DNA from: JACIWB01 sp038818725
GTDB taxonomy: Archaea; Thermoplasmatota; E2; UBA202; JdFR-43
Reading direction: 5' to 3'
Assembly (NCBI GenBank): GCA_038818725.1
Contig: JAWAYL010000008.1
Coordinates: 1-36,092 of the forward strand
Length of the DNA: 36,092 nucleotides
Part shown: positions 22,166-29,561 of the stretch, piece after piece
Position numbering within the stretch: position 1 is the first letter of the stretch
Layout of the letters: each line of letters opens with the position of its first letter
Position numbers and translations under genes: made by a program
The notes under the pieces: generated by a model
Seen by the model: the letters and a program-made list of their open reading frames with translations, nothing else
What the model was told of the DNA's origin: nothing
The model's database searches: none

Positions 22166-23362
22166 ATGATTTCAGTATCAAATAGAGTAAAAAACATATC
22201 ATATGCAATAAGAGAAGTAGTTGTTTATGCGCGCCAACTTGAAAAAAAAGGTATAAAAGTTCTTAAAATGAATATTGGTGATCCAATAGCCTATGATTTC
22301 GACACTCCCCAGCACATAAAAGAGGCTCTTTATAAAGCAGCTTTAAATAAAAATAATGGTTATGCTCCTTCAGAAGGATACGAAGAGCTAAGGGAGGAAA
22401 TTGCAAAAAGAGAAAAAAGAAGAAATGGAATGAATTATAGCATGGAAGATATATGCATAACTACAGGTGTAACTGAAGCTTTGCAGATTTTTCTTTCAGC
22501 CTGCCTTAACGAAGGAGATGAACTTCTTGTTCCAGGACCTACATATCCTCCATATAATTTAATTACATCTTTCAATGGAGCAAAGCCAGTCCCTTATGCA
22601 ACAATTGAAGAAAATGACTGGCAACCAGATGTTGATGATATAAGAAAAAAAATAAATAAAAGGACAAAGGGAATTGTTATTATAAATCCAAATAATCCAA
22701 CAGGAGCGTTGTATTCAGAAAAAACATTAAAGGAGATAATTGATATTGCGGGCGAGCATAATATACTTGTTGTTTCAGATGAAATATATGATGACATATT
22801 TTTCGATGCCCCTCATGTTGCTACCGCTCGCCTTGCAAAAGATATTCCGATACTTACGCTAAATGGCTTTTCAAAAGTTTATCTTGTGCCTGGCTGGAGG
22901 ATTGGATATGCTCTTTTTTATAATCCAAATGGTGAGCTTGATGAGCTTAAAGATGCTTTTCTGAGGATTGCAAGAGCTAGGCTATGCGCAAATTCTGTTT
23001 GCCAGCTTGCAATGATTGAAGCGCTAAGAGGGAGTCAGGAGCATATAAAAGAGATGGTTGAAAAATTGAGGAAAAGAAGGGACTTTGCCTATAAAAGAAT
23101 AAATGAAATAGAAGGCTTATCAACAAGGAAGCCACAGGGCGCCTTCTATATATTTCCAAAAATTGAAAAAAATGCGTGGAAGAGCGATAAGGAATTTGTT
23201 TTAGATGTGCTAAATGAGATACATGTTCTTTTTGTTCATGGCTCTGGATTCTGTGAACAATATGGCAAGGGACATTTCAGAGCAGTAATTTTGCCTCCTA
23301 TAGAGATGATGGAGGAAGTTTTTAATAGGTTAGAAGCATTTATGAAAAAAAAGGTGAAATAA
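22166..23362 (+). CDS. Class I/II PLP aminotransferase, AlaT-like
   Basis: This 398-aa PLP-dependent aminotransferase of fold type I has NIGDPIAYDFDTPQHI near residue 36 and GYAPSEGYEELR. The PNNPTGALY element and the cofactor lysine in NGFSKVYLVPGWRIGY (around residue 235) follow, with the C-terminal Arg in FRAVILPP. It most resembles archaeal alanine/aspartate-type aminotransferases (AlaT of Pyrococcus), which move amino groups between alanine and 2-oxoglutarate. The exact substrate is not certain. The next gene starts on the base after its stop codon and the two share AGGTGA as ribosome site, so they form a unit although the functions appear unrelated. Confidence 0.92.
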   Translation: MISVSNRVKNISYAIREVVVYARQLEKKGIKVLKMNIGDPIAYDFDTPQHIKEALYKAALNKNNGYAPSEGYEELREEIAKREKRRNGMNYSMEDICITTGVTEALQIFLSACLNEGDELLVPGPTYPPYNLITSFNGAKPVPYATIEENDWQPDVDDIRKKINKRTKGIVIINPNNPTGALYSEKTLKEIIDIAGEHNILVVSDEIYDDIFFDAPHVATARLAKDIPILTLNGFSKVYLVPGWRIGYALFYNPNGELDELKDAFLRIARARLCANSVCQLAMIEALRGSQEHIKEMVEKLRKRRDFAYKRINEIEGLSTRKPQGAFYIFPKIEKNAWKSDKEFVLDVLNEIHVLFVHGSGFCEQYGKGHFRAVILPPIEMMEEVFNRLEAFMKKKVK

Positions 23363-24370
23363 ATGAAGGAAATAACAAAAGGAATAATTGCTCTTGTTGT
23401 TGTATTAGCAGTAATAGGAGGAATTTATGGATATACTATTATCAAGAAAAGCTATTTAAATGAAGGAGATTTTGCAGAAATTTATTATATTGGCTACTTT
23501 GAAAATGGAACTGTTTTTGCTTCTTCGTTCAATACAAATGTTTCATATAACACACCTTTTGATGAAAAAAATTATAATTTAACTCCTCTGAGAATATATA
23601 TGGGGAATTTTCCAGAAAAATATCCAGAAGGATGGAGCTATGTTTCTTTAGGAAATATCAAGGGATGGAAAATCTATGAAATAGAAGGGCTATATGAAGG
23701 ATTAAAAGGAATGAAAAAAGGTGAAGAAAAAATAATAGAGCTTGAAGCGAGCAAGGCATTTAAAAATAAAGTAACAAATGGAACAATTTTTAATTCATCT
23801 CTTGTTTTTGGTTTCAATACAAATTTTAAAATTTTAAATATAAAGGATGATACTGTTGATATAGAATGGATGCCAGAAATAGGAATGAAATTCACATTTC
23901 CTGATTATCCTCATTTGCTATGGGAAAACTGCACTGAAGTTGTTTCATACAATAATACAACTGTTATATTGAGAACAACGCCTGATAAGCTTGATAACTT
24001 AACTCTTTATCCTTGGTGGAAAAATGCAAGTGTAGCAACTTTTAATGAAACAAATATAATGATAAAAACGAATCCTCCAATGGGAAATTTCACTGCTCTT
24101 ATATATGGAATGGAAATAAATGGAAGTGTTATAAATATAACAGATGAAAAAATATATCTCGAGTTTTATTATGGAGGACAAACATTTAGCGAAGAAATAA
24201 ATAGAACAGAAGTATTTAATAGAACAATTGAATTTCCAAAAATTTTTGAAGAAGTTCAAAAAACTCAAGTTGAAGAAGAATTGTTGAAAAATGGATATAG
24301 CTTTCATGAGCTAGCAGGAGAAAAGGTTATATTTAGAGTAAAGCTGCTGAACGTTTATAAAGTAAGATAA
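23363..24370 (+). CDS. Membrane-anchored extracellular FKBP-type prolyl isomerase
   Basis: This 335-aa protein has an N-terminal signal anchor (hydrophobic 7-27). An FKBP domain starts at GDFAEIYYIGYFENGTVF and includes YEGLKGMKKGEEKIIELE. A long C-terminal extension of about 200 residues follows, with no named domain except an insert-in-flap-like beta region. About sixteen NxS/T sequons lie in the outside part, which is far above chance. FKBP enzymes speed prolyl bond isomerisation, and here the role is probably folding of exported proteins at the cell surface. AGGTGA precedes the ATG. It overlaps the convergent RecJ-like gene by 16 nt. Confidence 0.88.
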   Translation: MKEITKGIIALVVVLAVIGGIYGYTIIKKSYLNEGDFAEIYYIGYFENGTVFASSFNTNVSYNTPFDEKNYNLTPLRIYMGNFPEKYPEGWSYVSLGNIKGWKIYEIEGLYEGLKGMKKGEEKIIELEASKAFKNKVTNGTIFNSSLVFGFNTNFKILNIKDDTVDIEWMPEIGMKFTFPDYPHLLWENCTEVVSYNNTTVILRTTPDKLDNLTLYPWWKNASVATFNETNIMIKTNPPMGNFTALIYGMEINGSVINITDEKIYLEFYYGGQTFSEEINRTEVFNRTIEFPKIFEEVQKTQVEEELLKNGYSFHELAGEKVIFRVKLLNVYKVR

Positions 24371-25635
24371 CTTATTTCTTTTTCAAAACAGTAAAGGAAA
24401 TCATTTTCCTTTCCTTTTGGTATGATTGCGCCTGCAGCAGAGCAATGCCCTCCCCCACTCCCGCCGAGCTTCGAGGCGATTTCATGAATTACTTGAGATA
24501 GATTTACTTTTTTTTCAAGAATTGCTGGCAATCTAGCGGAGATTTTTATTCCCTCCCTTGTTTCTGCAAAACCTATGATAGGGCATTTTATTCCTTCTTT
24601 TATAAGCAGTCCAGCTACTGTTCCTACTAAATTTTCATTTATATAACCATCTCCATGAAAATAGAGCAATTTTCCATATTCCTCCATATTGTTTTTTGCA
24701 AAAGAAATACAAGCGGAAAGATTTCTTCTGTATTTTTCAAGAATTTTTTCTCCATTTTCAAATTTTCCATTTATACATATCTCGATTGCAAGCTCTGCCT
24801 CGCCATTTCTTGCCATTGCATTTAAAATAGTTGTAATTTCTCTTACATCTTTACCACCTATTTCATATACTTCTCCGAATATCCTGCTTATTTCTTCATA
24901 TGTAAAACCTTTTTCAATCAATAATTTTATTATTGAGGAAAGCAATATTTTTTTCTCTTCTCTCTTCATTTCATTCCAGCTTTTTTTCGGCTCAATTCCG
25001 ATTCTTTTTAAAAATGAAATTGCTCCGCTTATTCTTTTAAATAACCCTGGAATTATAGGATCGGAAGCATAGGTAAGCATTTTATAAACAGGCTTTTCTC
25101 TCCCATAAGTTCTTATATCCTTTTTCACCACTATATTTGAATTAGCTAAAAGTTCTCTATTCATTCCAACTAATCTACAATATTTCCAATCCTGCAAATC
25201 ACCTATTGCACCAATTATTGCCAAATCTGAAGAGCAATTAAAAAGATTTGAAGAAATTAAATAGGATAGGCCGGAAGCAGATATTTCCAACTCTCCATCT
25301 ATTCCATAAAGAAAAGGATTTATGGAATTTTCATGAAAAGTGTTTCCGAAATGGTGGTCAGAAATCACGCATGAAATATTATTTTCAATTATTTTATCAA
25401 TGTTTCCATTTCCTAAATCAATAAACCATACAAATTTTTCCTCAATTTCCTCAATTATTTTTTTATCAATGTAGCTAACAAACTTTACTTCATTTTTTAT
25501 ACCTCGCTGGCACAGAGCATTTCTCGCTATTGCAGCGCCAGCAACGCCGTCTGCGTCATTATGGCTCAAAATAGTTATTTCATCTTGCTTTTCTATTATC
25601 CTTGAAATCTCCTTTGCCTTGTTTTTTATTCCCAT
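24355..25635 (-). CDS. RecJ-like DHH/DHHA1 phosphoesterase (nuclease)
   Basis: This 426-aa protein of the DHH superfamily has catalytic metal-site motifs: SHNDADGVAG (D27, D29), FIDLG (D73) and SDHHFG (DHH at 93-95). The C-terminal DHHA1 nucleic-acid-binding motif is GGSGGGHCSAAGA. Archaeal RecJ homologues include the GINS-associated nuclease GAN and stand-alone exonucleases for DNA or RNA. Which one this is cannot be decided by motifs. It is a single gene; the AT-rich region upstream of 25635 contains a TATA-like ATTTATTATTT. Confidence 0.92.
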   Translation of the reverse strand: MGIKNKAKEISRIIEKQDEITILSHNDADGVAGAAIARNALCQRGIKNEVKFVSYIDKKIIEEIEEKFVWFIDLGNGNIDKIIENNISCVISDHHFGNTFHENSINPFLYGIDGELEISASGLSYLISSNLFNCSSDLAIIGAIGDLQDWKYCRLVGMNRELLANSNIVVKKDIRTYGREKPVYKMLTYASDPIIPGLFKRISGAISFLKRIGIEPKKSWNEMKREEKKILLSSIIKLLIEKGFTYEEISRIFGEVYEIGGKDVREITTILNAMARNGEAELAIEICINGKFENGEKILEKYRRNLSACISFAKNNMEEYGKLLYFHGDGYINENLVGTVAGLLIKEGIKCPIIGFAETREGIKISARLPAILEKKVNLSQVIHEIASKLGGSGGGHCSAAGAIIPKGKENDFLYCFEKEISYLTL

Positions 25636-25760
25636 CCCCGAAAAGTAATTTAAAATTAAATAATAAATTTTTTCAATTTTTTGACTGAAAAATGTTGAGC
25701 TACGAATATAAACCAGCTTGTATCTTTCACACTCATTTTCTATATTTTCCTTCTATAAAA

Positions 25761-25870
25761 ATAGGCGAATTAAAAGAGCCTATGTTAAGCGCCTAGCAAT
25801 TTTATATGTGGGCATACAGCTATTCGCAGAGAACTTAAATCAAGCTCTCACAGCAAGTTAACAGGTCCTT
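25761..25870 (+). ncRNA. Candidate small non-coding RNA in intergenic gap
   Basis: The 286-bp gap 25636-25921 holds no gene. Its right half is richer in G and C than the flanks and has paired elements: ATAGGC (25761-25766) with GCCTAT (25778-25783), the competing pair TAGGCG (25762-25767) with CGCCTA (25790-25795), and AACTT (25832-25836) with AAGTT (25855-25859). A T-rich tract follows at 25868-25880. TATAAAAAT at 25754-25762 could be a promoter, although it would place the start near 25780. No known RNA family is recognised. Confidence 0.25.
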
Positions 25871-25893
25871 TATTTATATTTATCTAAAAAAAA

Positions 25894-25902
25894 TTTATAA
25901 AT
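25894..25902 (+). promoter_or_regulatory. TATA-like box for the pilin-like operon
   Basis: TTTATAAAT is centred 24 nt before the ATG at 25922. It is the only promoter-like element seen ahead of the nine-gene cluster, whose later genes have no room for promoters. Confidence 0.5.
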
Positions 25903-25921
25903 AATTTTTATATATCTTTCT

Positions 25922-26422
25922 ATGAAAGAGAATAGGGGGAATTTATTTAAAGATAAAAGAGGAATAGAAGGATTGCCAATGCATCTGATAATAATAGTTG
26001 TAATTGCGGTTGCTGTTCTTGCAGCTGTTCTTGCAATGATGAAATACGTCACATTTGATAAACCAATGGAAATAAAATGTACTCAAATAAGAGGAGATGT
26101 GCAGAAAGTGAGGGATAGTGAAGGATATTTAGTTAAAGTAAATTCAACAGGAAATGAAAAAATAACAAACATTGACTTCACAGCATATATAGAGGTATAT
26201 GAGAAAAATAGTGGGAAACCGATTTCTGGTGCAACTGTAACAATAATTGGAGCGGGCGCGGTAGGCAGCGGAAAAACAAACGCCACAGGAATTGCTAAGG
26301 TAAAAGTTGAGAATGCCGAGCTCGCTGAAAACCAAGATGAGGTTTATCTGAAAATAGAAGTAAAGGCATCTGGGTATCAAGATTTTGTTGATGATAAGGG
26401 ATTATTGATAGTAAGAGTTTAA
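25922..26422 (+). CDS. Prepilin-like protein with Ig-like/carboxypeptidase-regulatory domain
   Basis: This 166-aa protein has a basic leader ending KDKRG (10-14), directly followed by IEGLPM and a hydrophobic helix (22-41). This matches an archaeal class III (prepilin peptidase) signal with a Glu at +2 and predicted cleavage after G14. Residues about 75-166 form a beta-sandwich repeat of the carboxypeptidase-regulatory/Ig-like type (KPISGATVTIIG, then GSGKTNATG and VKASGYQDF). It is the first gene of the operon, leaderless, and similar to the next gene along most of its outer domain. Its job is probably a surface pilin-like subunit or adhesin; this is inference. Confidence 0.8.
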   Translation: MKENRGNLFKDKRGIEGLPMHLIIIVVIAVAVLAAVLAMMKYVTFDKPMEIKCTQIRGDVQKVRDSEGYLVKVNSTGNEKITNIDFTAYIEVYEKNSGKPISGATVTIIGAGAVGSGKTNATGIAKVKVENAELAENQDEVYLKIEVKASGYQDFVDDKGLLIVRV

Positions 26423-26424
26423 AA

Positions 26425-26820
26425 ATGAATTCTGCTGGTACAATTGATTTACCTTTGAAAACAATAGTCAGTTTGTTAATTGGTTTATTTGCCCTTTTTT
26501 TAGTAGTTTCATACATTCAAACTCTTAAGCCATCTCCTTCACTGGTTGTTTCATGGGATAAAGATGTTTATGAATTTGATGGTAGTGAAATTTTAATAGA
26601 AGTAACTGTAACTGATGAAGAATTAAACCCAGTTAGCGATGCAAATGTAATAATTCGTGGTTTAGGAAATGCATCTTCTGGAAAAACTAAAGATGGGAAG
26701 GCAACAATAGCATTTATGCCACATCTTGAGGAAAATGAAGGCTACTTGAGTATAGAGGTAAATGCAATTGGTTATGAAAAATATGAAGGTGTAGAGCAAA
26801 TAAAAGTAATAAGAATATGA
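26425..26820 (+). CDS. Prepilin-like protein with Ig-like domain (paralogue of previous)
   Basis: This 131-aa protein has a very short leader MNSAG, then TIDLPLKT and a hydrophobic helix (13-31). This is followed by a 90-residue outer beta-sandwich with LNPVSDANVIIRG, SSGKTKDGKATIAF and VNAIGYEKYEG. The same landmarks occur in the same order in the upstream gene, so the two are diverged duplicates. It starts 2 nt after the first gene's stop and ends in an ATGA overlap with the next. The leader is shorter and less basic than usual, so processing by a prepilin peptidase is uncertain. Confidence 0.75.
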   Translation: MNSAGTIDLPLKTIVSLLIGLFALFLVVSYIQTLKPSPSLVVSWDKDVYEFDGSEILIEVTVTDEELNPVSDANVIIRGLGNASSGKTKDGKATIAFMPHLEENEGYLSIEVNAIGYEKYEGVEQIKVIRI

Positions 26821-27257
26821 AAATTAAAAAAGAGGAGAAAAAAGAATATATTAGTGATGCTGAAATAAGAGGATGGATTTTAAAAATAGAGCAGAATGTT
26901 GAAGCGTTGGACAAGAGAATTGATGCAATAGAAAGAAAATTATCCGGTGAAGATGTTAGTTTTTTTGAAAAAAGAGAAATTAAAAAGAGTAAGCCAATAA
27001 TTTTTATTGAAGAAGATGAAAAACTAAAAGAAATAGATAAAAAATTAGCTGAAATAGAAAATAAGTTATCCACTAGGAGACTTGAAAAAATAGTATTACC
27101 AGTAGAAATAACGGGTTTTTTTGTTGGGTTGCTTTTATTAATTGTAGCAATTCTTATTTTTTTAGGCTACCAAAGCATCGTCTCTTCTCCTCCTTTTCTT
27201 GCAATTGTTGGTATAGTTTTCCTTATCTTTACATTAGGAAGAAAGGTGTTTAAATGA
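26817..27257 (+). CDS. Coiled-coil protein with two C-terminal membrane helices
   Basis: This 146-aa protein has residues 1-90 that are charged and coiled-coil-like (IEQNVEALDKRIDAIERKL and EIDKKLAEIENKL), probably cytoplasmic. Two hydrophobic helices follow at about 100-119 and 124-142, ending RKVFK. It is the only member of the cluster without a pilin-like N-terminus. Four-base ATGA overlaps on both sides show translational coupling with its neighbours. It may anchor or organise the assembly from the cytoplasmic side. No family is recognised. Confidence 0.75.
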   Translation: MKIKKEEKKEYISDAEIRGWILKIEQNVEALDKRIDAIERKLSGEDVSFFEKREIKKSKPIIFIEEDEKLKEIDKKLAEIENKLSTRRLEKIVLPVEITGFFVGLLLLIVAILIFLGYQSIVSSPPFLAIVGIVFLIFTLGRKVFK

Positions 27258-27664
27258 AAAAAAATGGAATATTAGAGACCCCAATTCAATATATGCTCGC
27301 TATTATAGTTGCTCTCCTTGTTGTTTCAGCTATATCTTTTGCTTTATACAAAATTTGGAAAAATTATAAAATAGAAAAGGCGGAAAAAGAAGTTAAAAAA
27401 ATCCTAAGCGAAGCAAATCTAATGGCATCGCAAGCGGAGGAAGGCACAAAAAAATCACTGGAGGTGAATTTTGAGAAAGATGTAAATTTTATTGAAATAA
27501 AGGATAAATCCATTAGAATAGTCATGAAATGGAATAAAGAGAAGATTCTATATTCAGATGTAACATTGAGATGTAAAGATAAAATTTATCCTGGAAAAAA
27601 TTTTTTGAAAATGGAATTAAAGAAAAACGGAGAGAAATATGTTGAAATACAAATTGAGAGATAG
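27254..27664 (+). CDS. Pilin-like single-pass protein
   Basis: This 136-aa protein has a leader MKKNG followed by ILETPIQ and a hydrophobic helix (13-33). A lysine-rich helix and a beta-rich outer domain with no named family come next. It resembles the last gene of the cluster (32191-32706) in layout: GI/GF start, a Pro at +5 or +4, the KxEKAE-type helix after the membrane segment (IEKAEKEVKKILSEANLMAS versus FAKAEENVRKQIDDILSEIE) and a similar length of outer domain. The two are probable paralogues. It overlaps the next gene by 26 nt. Confidence 0.75.
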   Translation: MKKNGILETPIQYMLAIIVALLVVSAISFALYKIWKNYKIEKAEKEVKKILSEANLMASQAEEGTKKSLEVNFEKDVNFIEIKDKSIRIVMKWNKEKILYSDVTLRCKDKIYPGKNFLKMELKKNGEKYVEIQIER

Positions 27665-28214
27665 AGGAGATATATCTTGGCTTCTTGCTCAACTGGCTCT
27701 TTTCTTAGCAACATCTTTTCTTCTATTGAGTATTGCTGGATTTGCATTTTATAATGACTGGGCGAAAGAAGCAGAAATAAAAAATATTGCATCAAATTTT
27801 GCATCTGAGATATATTCCATTGACCTAATGAGTTTTCCCGGTAACGCCACATTTAAATTTCCAGATAAAAATTTCACCTATGAAGTTAGTATATCAACAG
27901 ATTATATAAAAATTATAAGGAATGATGGAAAATTGAAGAGGAATATAGAAATCAATAAAAAATTGTTAATAAAGATTTATCCTCGTTGCAATGAATGGGA
28001 ATGGAAAAATGGCAGGGACTTGGAAAAATTTATAGAGGAAGAAAAATATAAAGATTTTGGATATGAAAATCCGAGAGATTATCTCATAGAAAATTTCTCA
28101 AAATCAGTAAAATTTTTTTCGTATGAGCCATTAAAAATTTATCCTGGTGAGGAGATTTTTATAGAAAAAATAAAAATTTTAGGTGTTGAATATGTTATTC
28201 TTTATAAAGGATAA
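27639..28214 (+). CDS. Pilin-like single-pass protein
   Basis: This 191-aa protein has a leader MLKYKLRDRG, then DISWLLAQ and a long hydrophobic helix (14-36). The outer region is about 150 residues, beta-rich, with NPRDYLIENFSKSV in its middle. The start at 27639 is supported by CGGAGAG about 8 nt upstream and lies inside the previous gene. There is no named family. The Gly before the helix with basic residues ahead fits the cluster's shared leader pattern. Confidence 0.72.
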   Translation: MLKYKLRDRGDISWLLAQLALFLATSFLLLSIAGFAFYNDWAKEAEIKNIASNFASEIYSIDLMSFPGNATFKFPDKNFTYEVSISTDYIKIIRNDGKLKRNIEINKKLLIKIYPRCNEWEWKNGRDLEKFIEEEKYKDFGYENPRDYLIENFSKSVKFFSYEPLKIYPGEEIFIEKIKILGVEYVILYKG

Positions 28215-28623
28215 AAGAGCTTCTGAAGAATTTACAGTCCTTCCTTCTCTTTTAATAGTAATGATAGCTCTTGCAATATTTTTTTCTTTAGTAGCAGCAA
28301 CCTATCTCTCTTATAAAGAAATGGTTAGAACAATAGATGGATATGTGGATGTGAATTATTTACTTGAAAAATTAACAAGTGAAAATAGCCCTATTTTCGA
28401 TAACGGATGCATATACGCTAAAAAAATTAAAAATGAAAATTATGAAGAGTTAAAAAATATTATAAAAAGAGATTTTCTATTAAAAGTTGAAGTAAGAGAT
28501 AAAATTTTTGAAATTGGAGAAAATAATGGAAAAAATGCAATATCTGCTTCTAAATGCATGCCTGTTATGCTAAATGATGCTGAAATAGAATATGGATGGA
28601 TAACGGTGATTTTATGGGATTAG
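28192..28623 (+). CDS. Pilin-like single-pass protein
   Basis: This 143-aa protein has a leader MLFFIKDKRA, then SEEFTVLPS and a hydrophobic helix (19-38). The outer domain is about 100 residues with two or more Cys (GCIYAKK, ASKCMPV). The ATG at 28192 follows AGGTG by 6 nt and is preferred to a GTG at 28183. KDKRA with an acidic pair at +2/+3 and Pro ahead of the helix is like the first pilin of the cluster (KDKRG, IEGLP). It overlaps the genes on both sides. Confidence 0.72.
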   Translation: MLFFIKDKRASEEFTVLPSLLIVMIALAIFFSLVAATYLSYKEMVRTIDGYVDVNYLLEKLTSENSPIFDNGCIYAKKIKNENYEELKNIIKRDFLLKVEVRDKIFEIGENNGKNAISASKCMPVMLNDAEIEYGWITVILWD

Positions 28624-29558
28624 GGAAAAAGGGAATTTCAATTATGCAGGATGCGATCATTTTTTGCATAATGGTTTCAATATCCGCGATGCTTCTGGCG
28701 CCAGCGCTTTTCGGCGGGAGGATGGCTGGAGTTTATGAAGAGAAGGAGAACGAAGAGAGGGTTAATGAAGCATTATATACTTTTGTGAATAGCAATACGA
28801 ATGACTTTGAATATATTTTATTTGATTTAGAATCGGAGGGGTTTATTGGAGAATTGATGAAAAAGTTTTTTGGAAAGGAGCCAATTCATGCATCTTATGG
28901 AGAGTTAATTTCAGCCTTGCTTTTATGTCAAATAAGATATGAGGGGAAAAATTATAATTTTTTTGTTAATGGTTTCGAGAAGCATCTTAGGAAGGAAATA
29001 GAGGATTTTTTCAGAGAATACTTGAAAGGATATAAATTCAATTTCACCGCGATATGGCAACCTATAATTGGATTTGATTTTGGAGGAGAAATAAGCATTG
29101 GAGAAAAAATTCCTGATAAAAATGTTTATTCATCTCACCTTTCAATTTTAATGCCTCCATCACTTATAACATCTTTAGGGATTGAAATAGAGGAAATAAA
29201 GAATGAAATTGATAAGGAGCAAATTAAGAATTATTTGGATAAATTTTTTGAAGAATTTATTGAATATAATTTAAAAGATGTTTTCAACTATTTTAGGGAA
29301 GAACTTTCTGATTTTATTTTTAATGAAAAAAGTGAAAATTTTGTAGATGAGGTATTGAATGAATTTATAGAAAAAGAATTTTCAAACTTGTTCAATGATA
29401 CGATAGAAAAATCTTTTGATTATTTATGTGAAAAGATAAGTAAAACCCTAAAAAATAGCATAAATATTTTTATTGATGAAAATTATGATAAAATAGAGGA
29501 AATTTTTGAAAAAATTGATTTTTGCAGGGCTGAAATAAGGCTTTATATATGGAGGTAG
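28614..29558 (+). CDS. Large pilin-like protein
   Basis: This 314-aa protein has a leader MGLGKKG, then ISIMQDA and a hydrophobic helix (15-31). The outer part is about 280 residues, strongly acidic and helical, with runs of D, E and F in its C-terminal half. The start at 28614 is chosen because GGTGAT precedes it closely; an ATG at 28596 would add six residues and lacks a ribosome site. It overlaps the preceding gene by 10 nt. There is no named family. Confidence 0.72.
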   Translation: MGLGKKGISIMQDAIIFCIMVSISAMLLAPALFGGRMAGVYEEKENEERVNEALYTFVNSNTNDFEYILFDLESEGFIGELMKKFFGKEPIHASYGELISALLLCQIRYEGKNYNFFVNGFEKHLRKEIEDFFREYLKGYKFNFTAIWQPIIGFDFGGEISIGEKIPDKNVYSSHLSILMPPSLITSLGIEIEEIKNEIDKEQIKNYLDKFFEEFIEYNLKDVFNYFREELSDFIFNEKSENFVDEVLNEFIEKEFSNLFNDTIEKSFDYLCEKISKTLKNSINIFIDENYDKIEEIFEKIDFCRAEIRLYIWR

Positions 29559-29561
29559 AAA

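Noticed and set aside
21139..25865. AAGTTAACAGG occurs at 21139-21149 and 25855-25865, in or next to two intergenic gaps
   Set aside because: Eleven-base repeats are expected by chance in an AT-rich 36-kb window, one copy overlaps the end of the uracil-DNA glycosylase gene, and the flanks do not match.
27639..27664. Overlap of two pilin-like genes read as a frameshifted single gene
   Set aside because: Each frame has its own leader and membrane helix, and a Shine-Dalgarno precedes the second start, so they are separate proteins.
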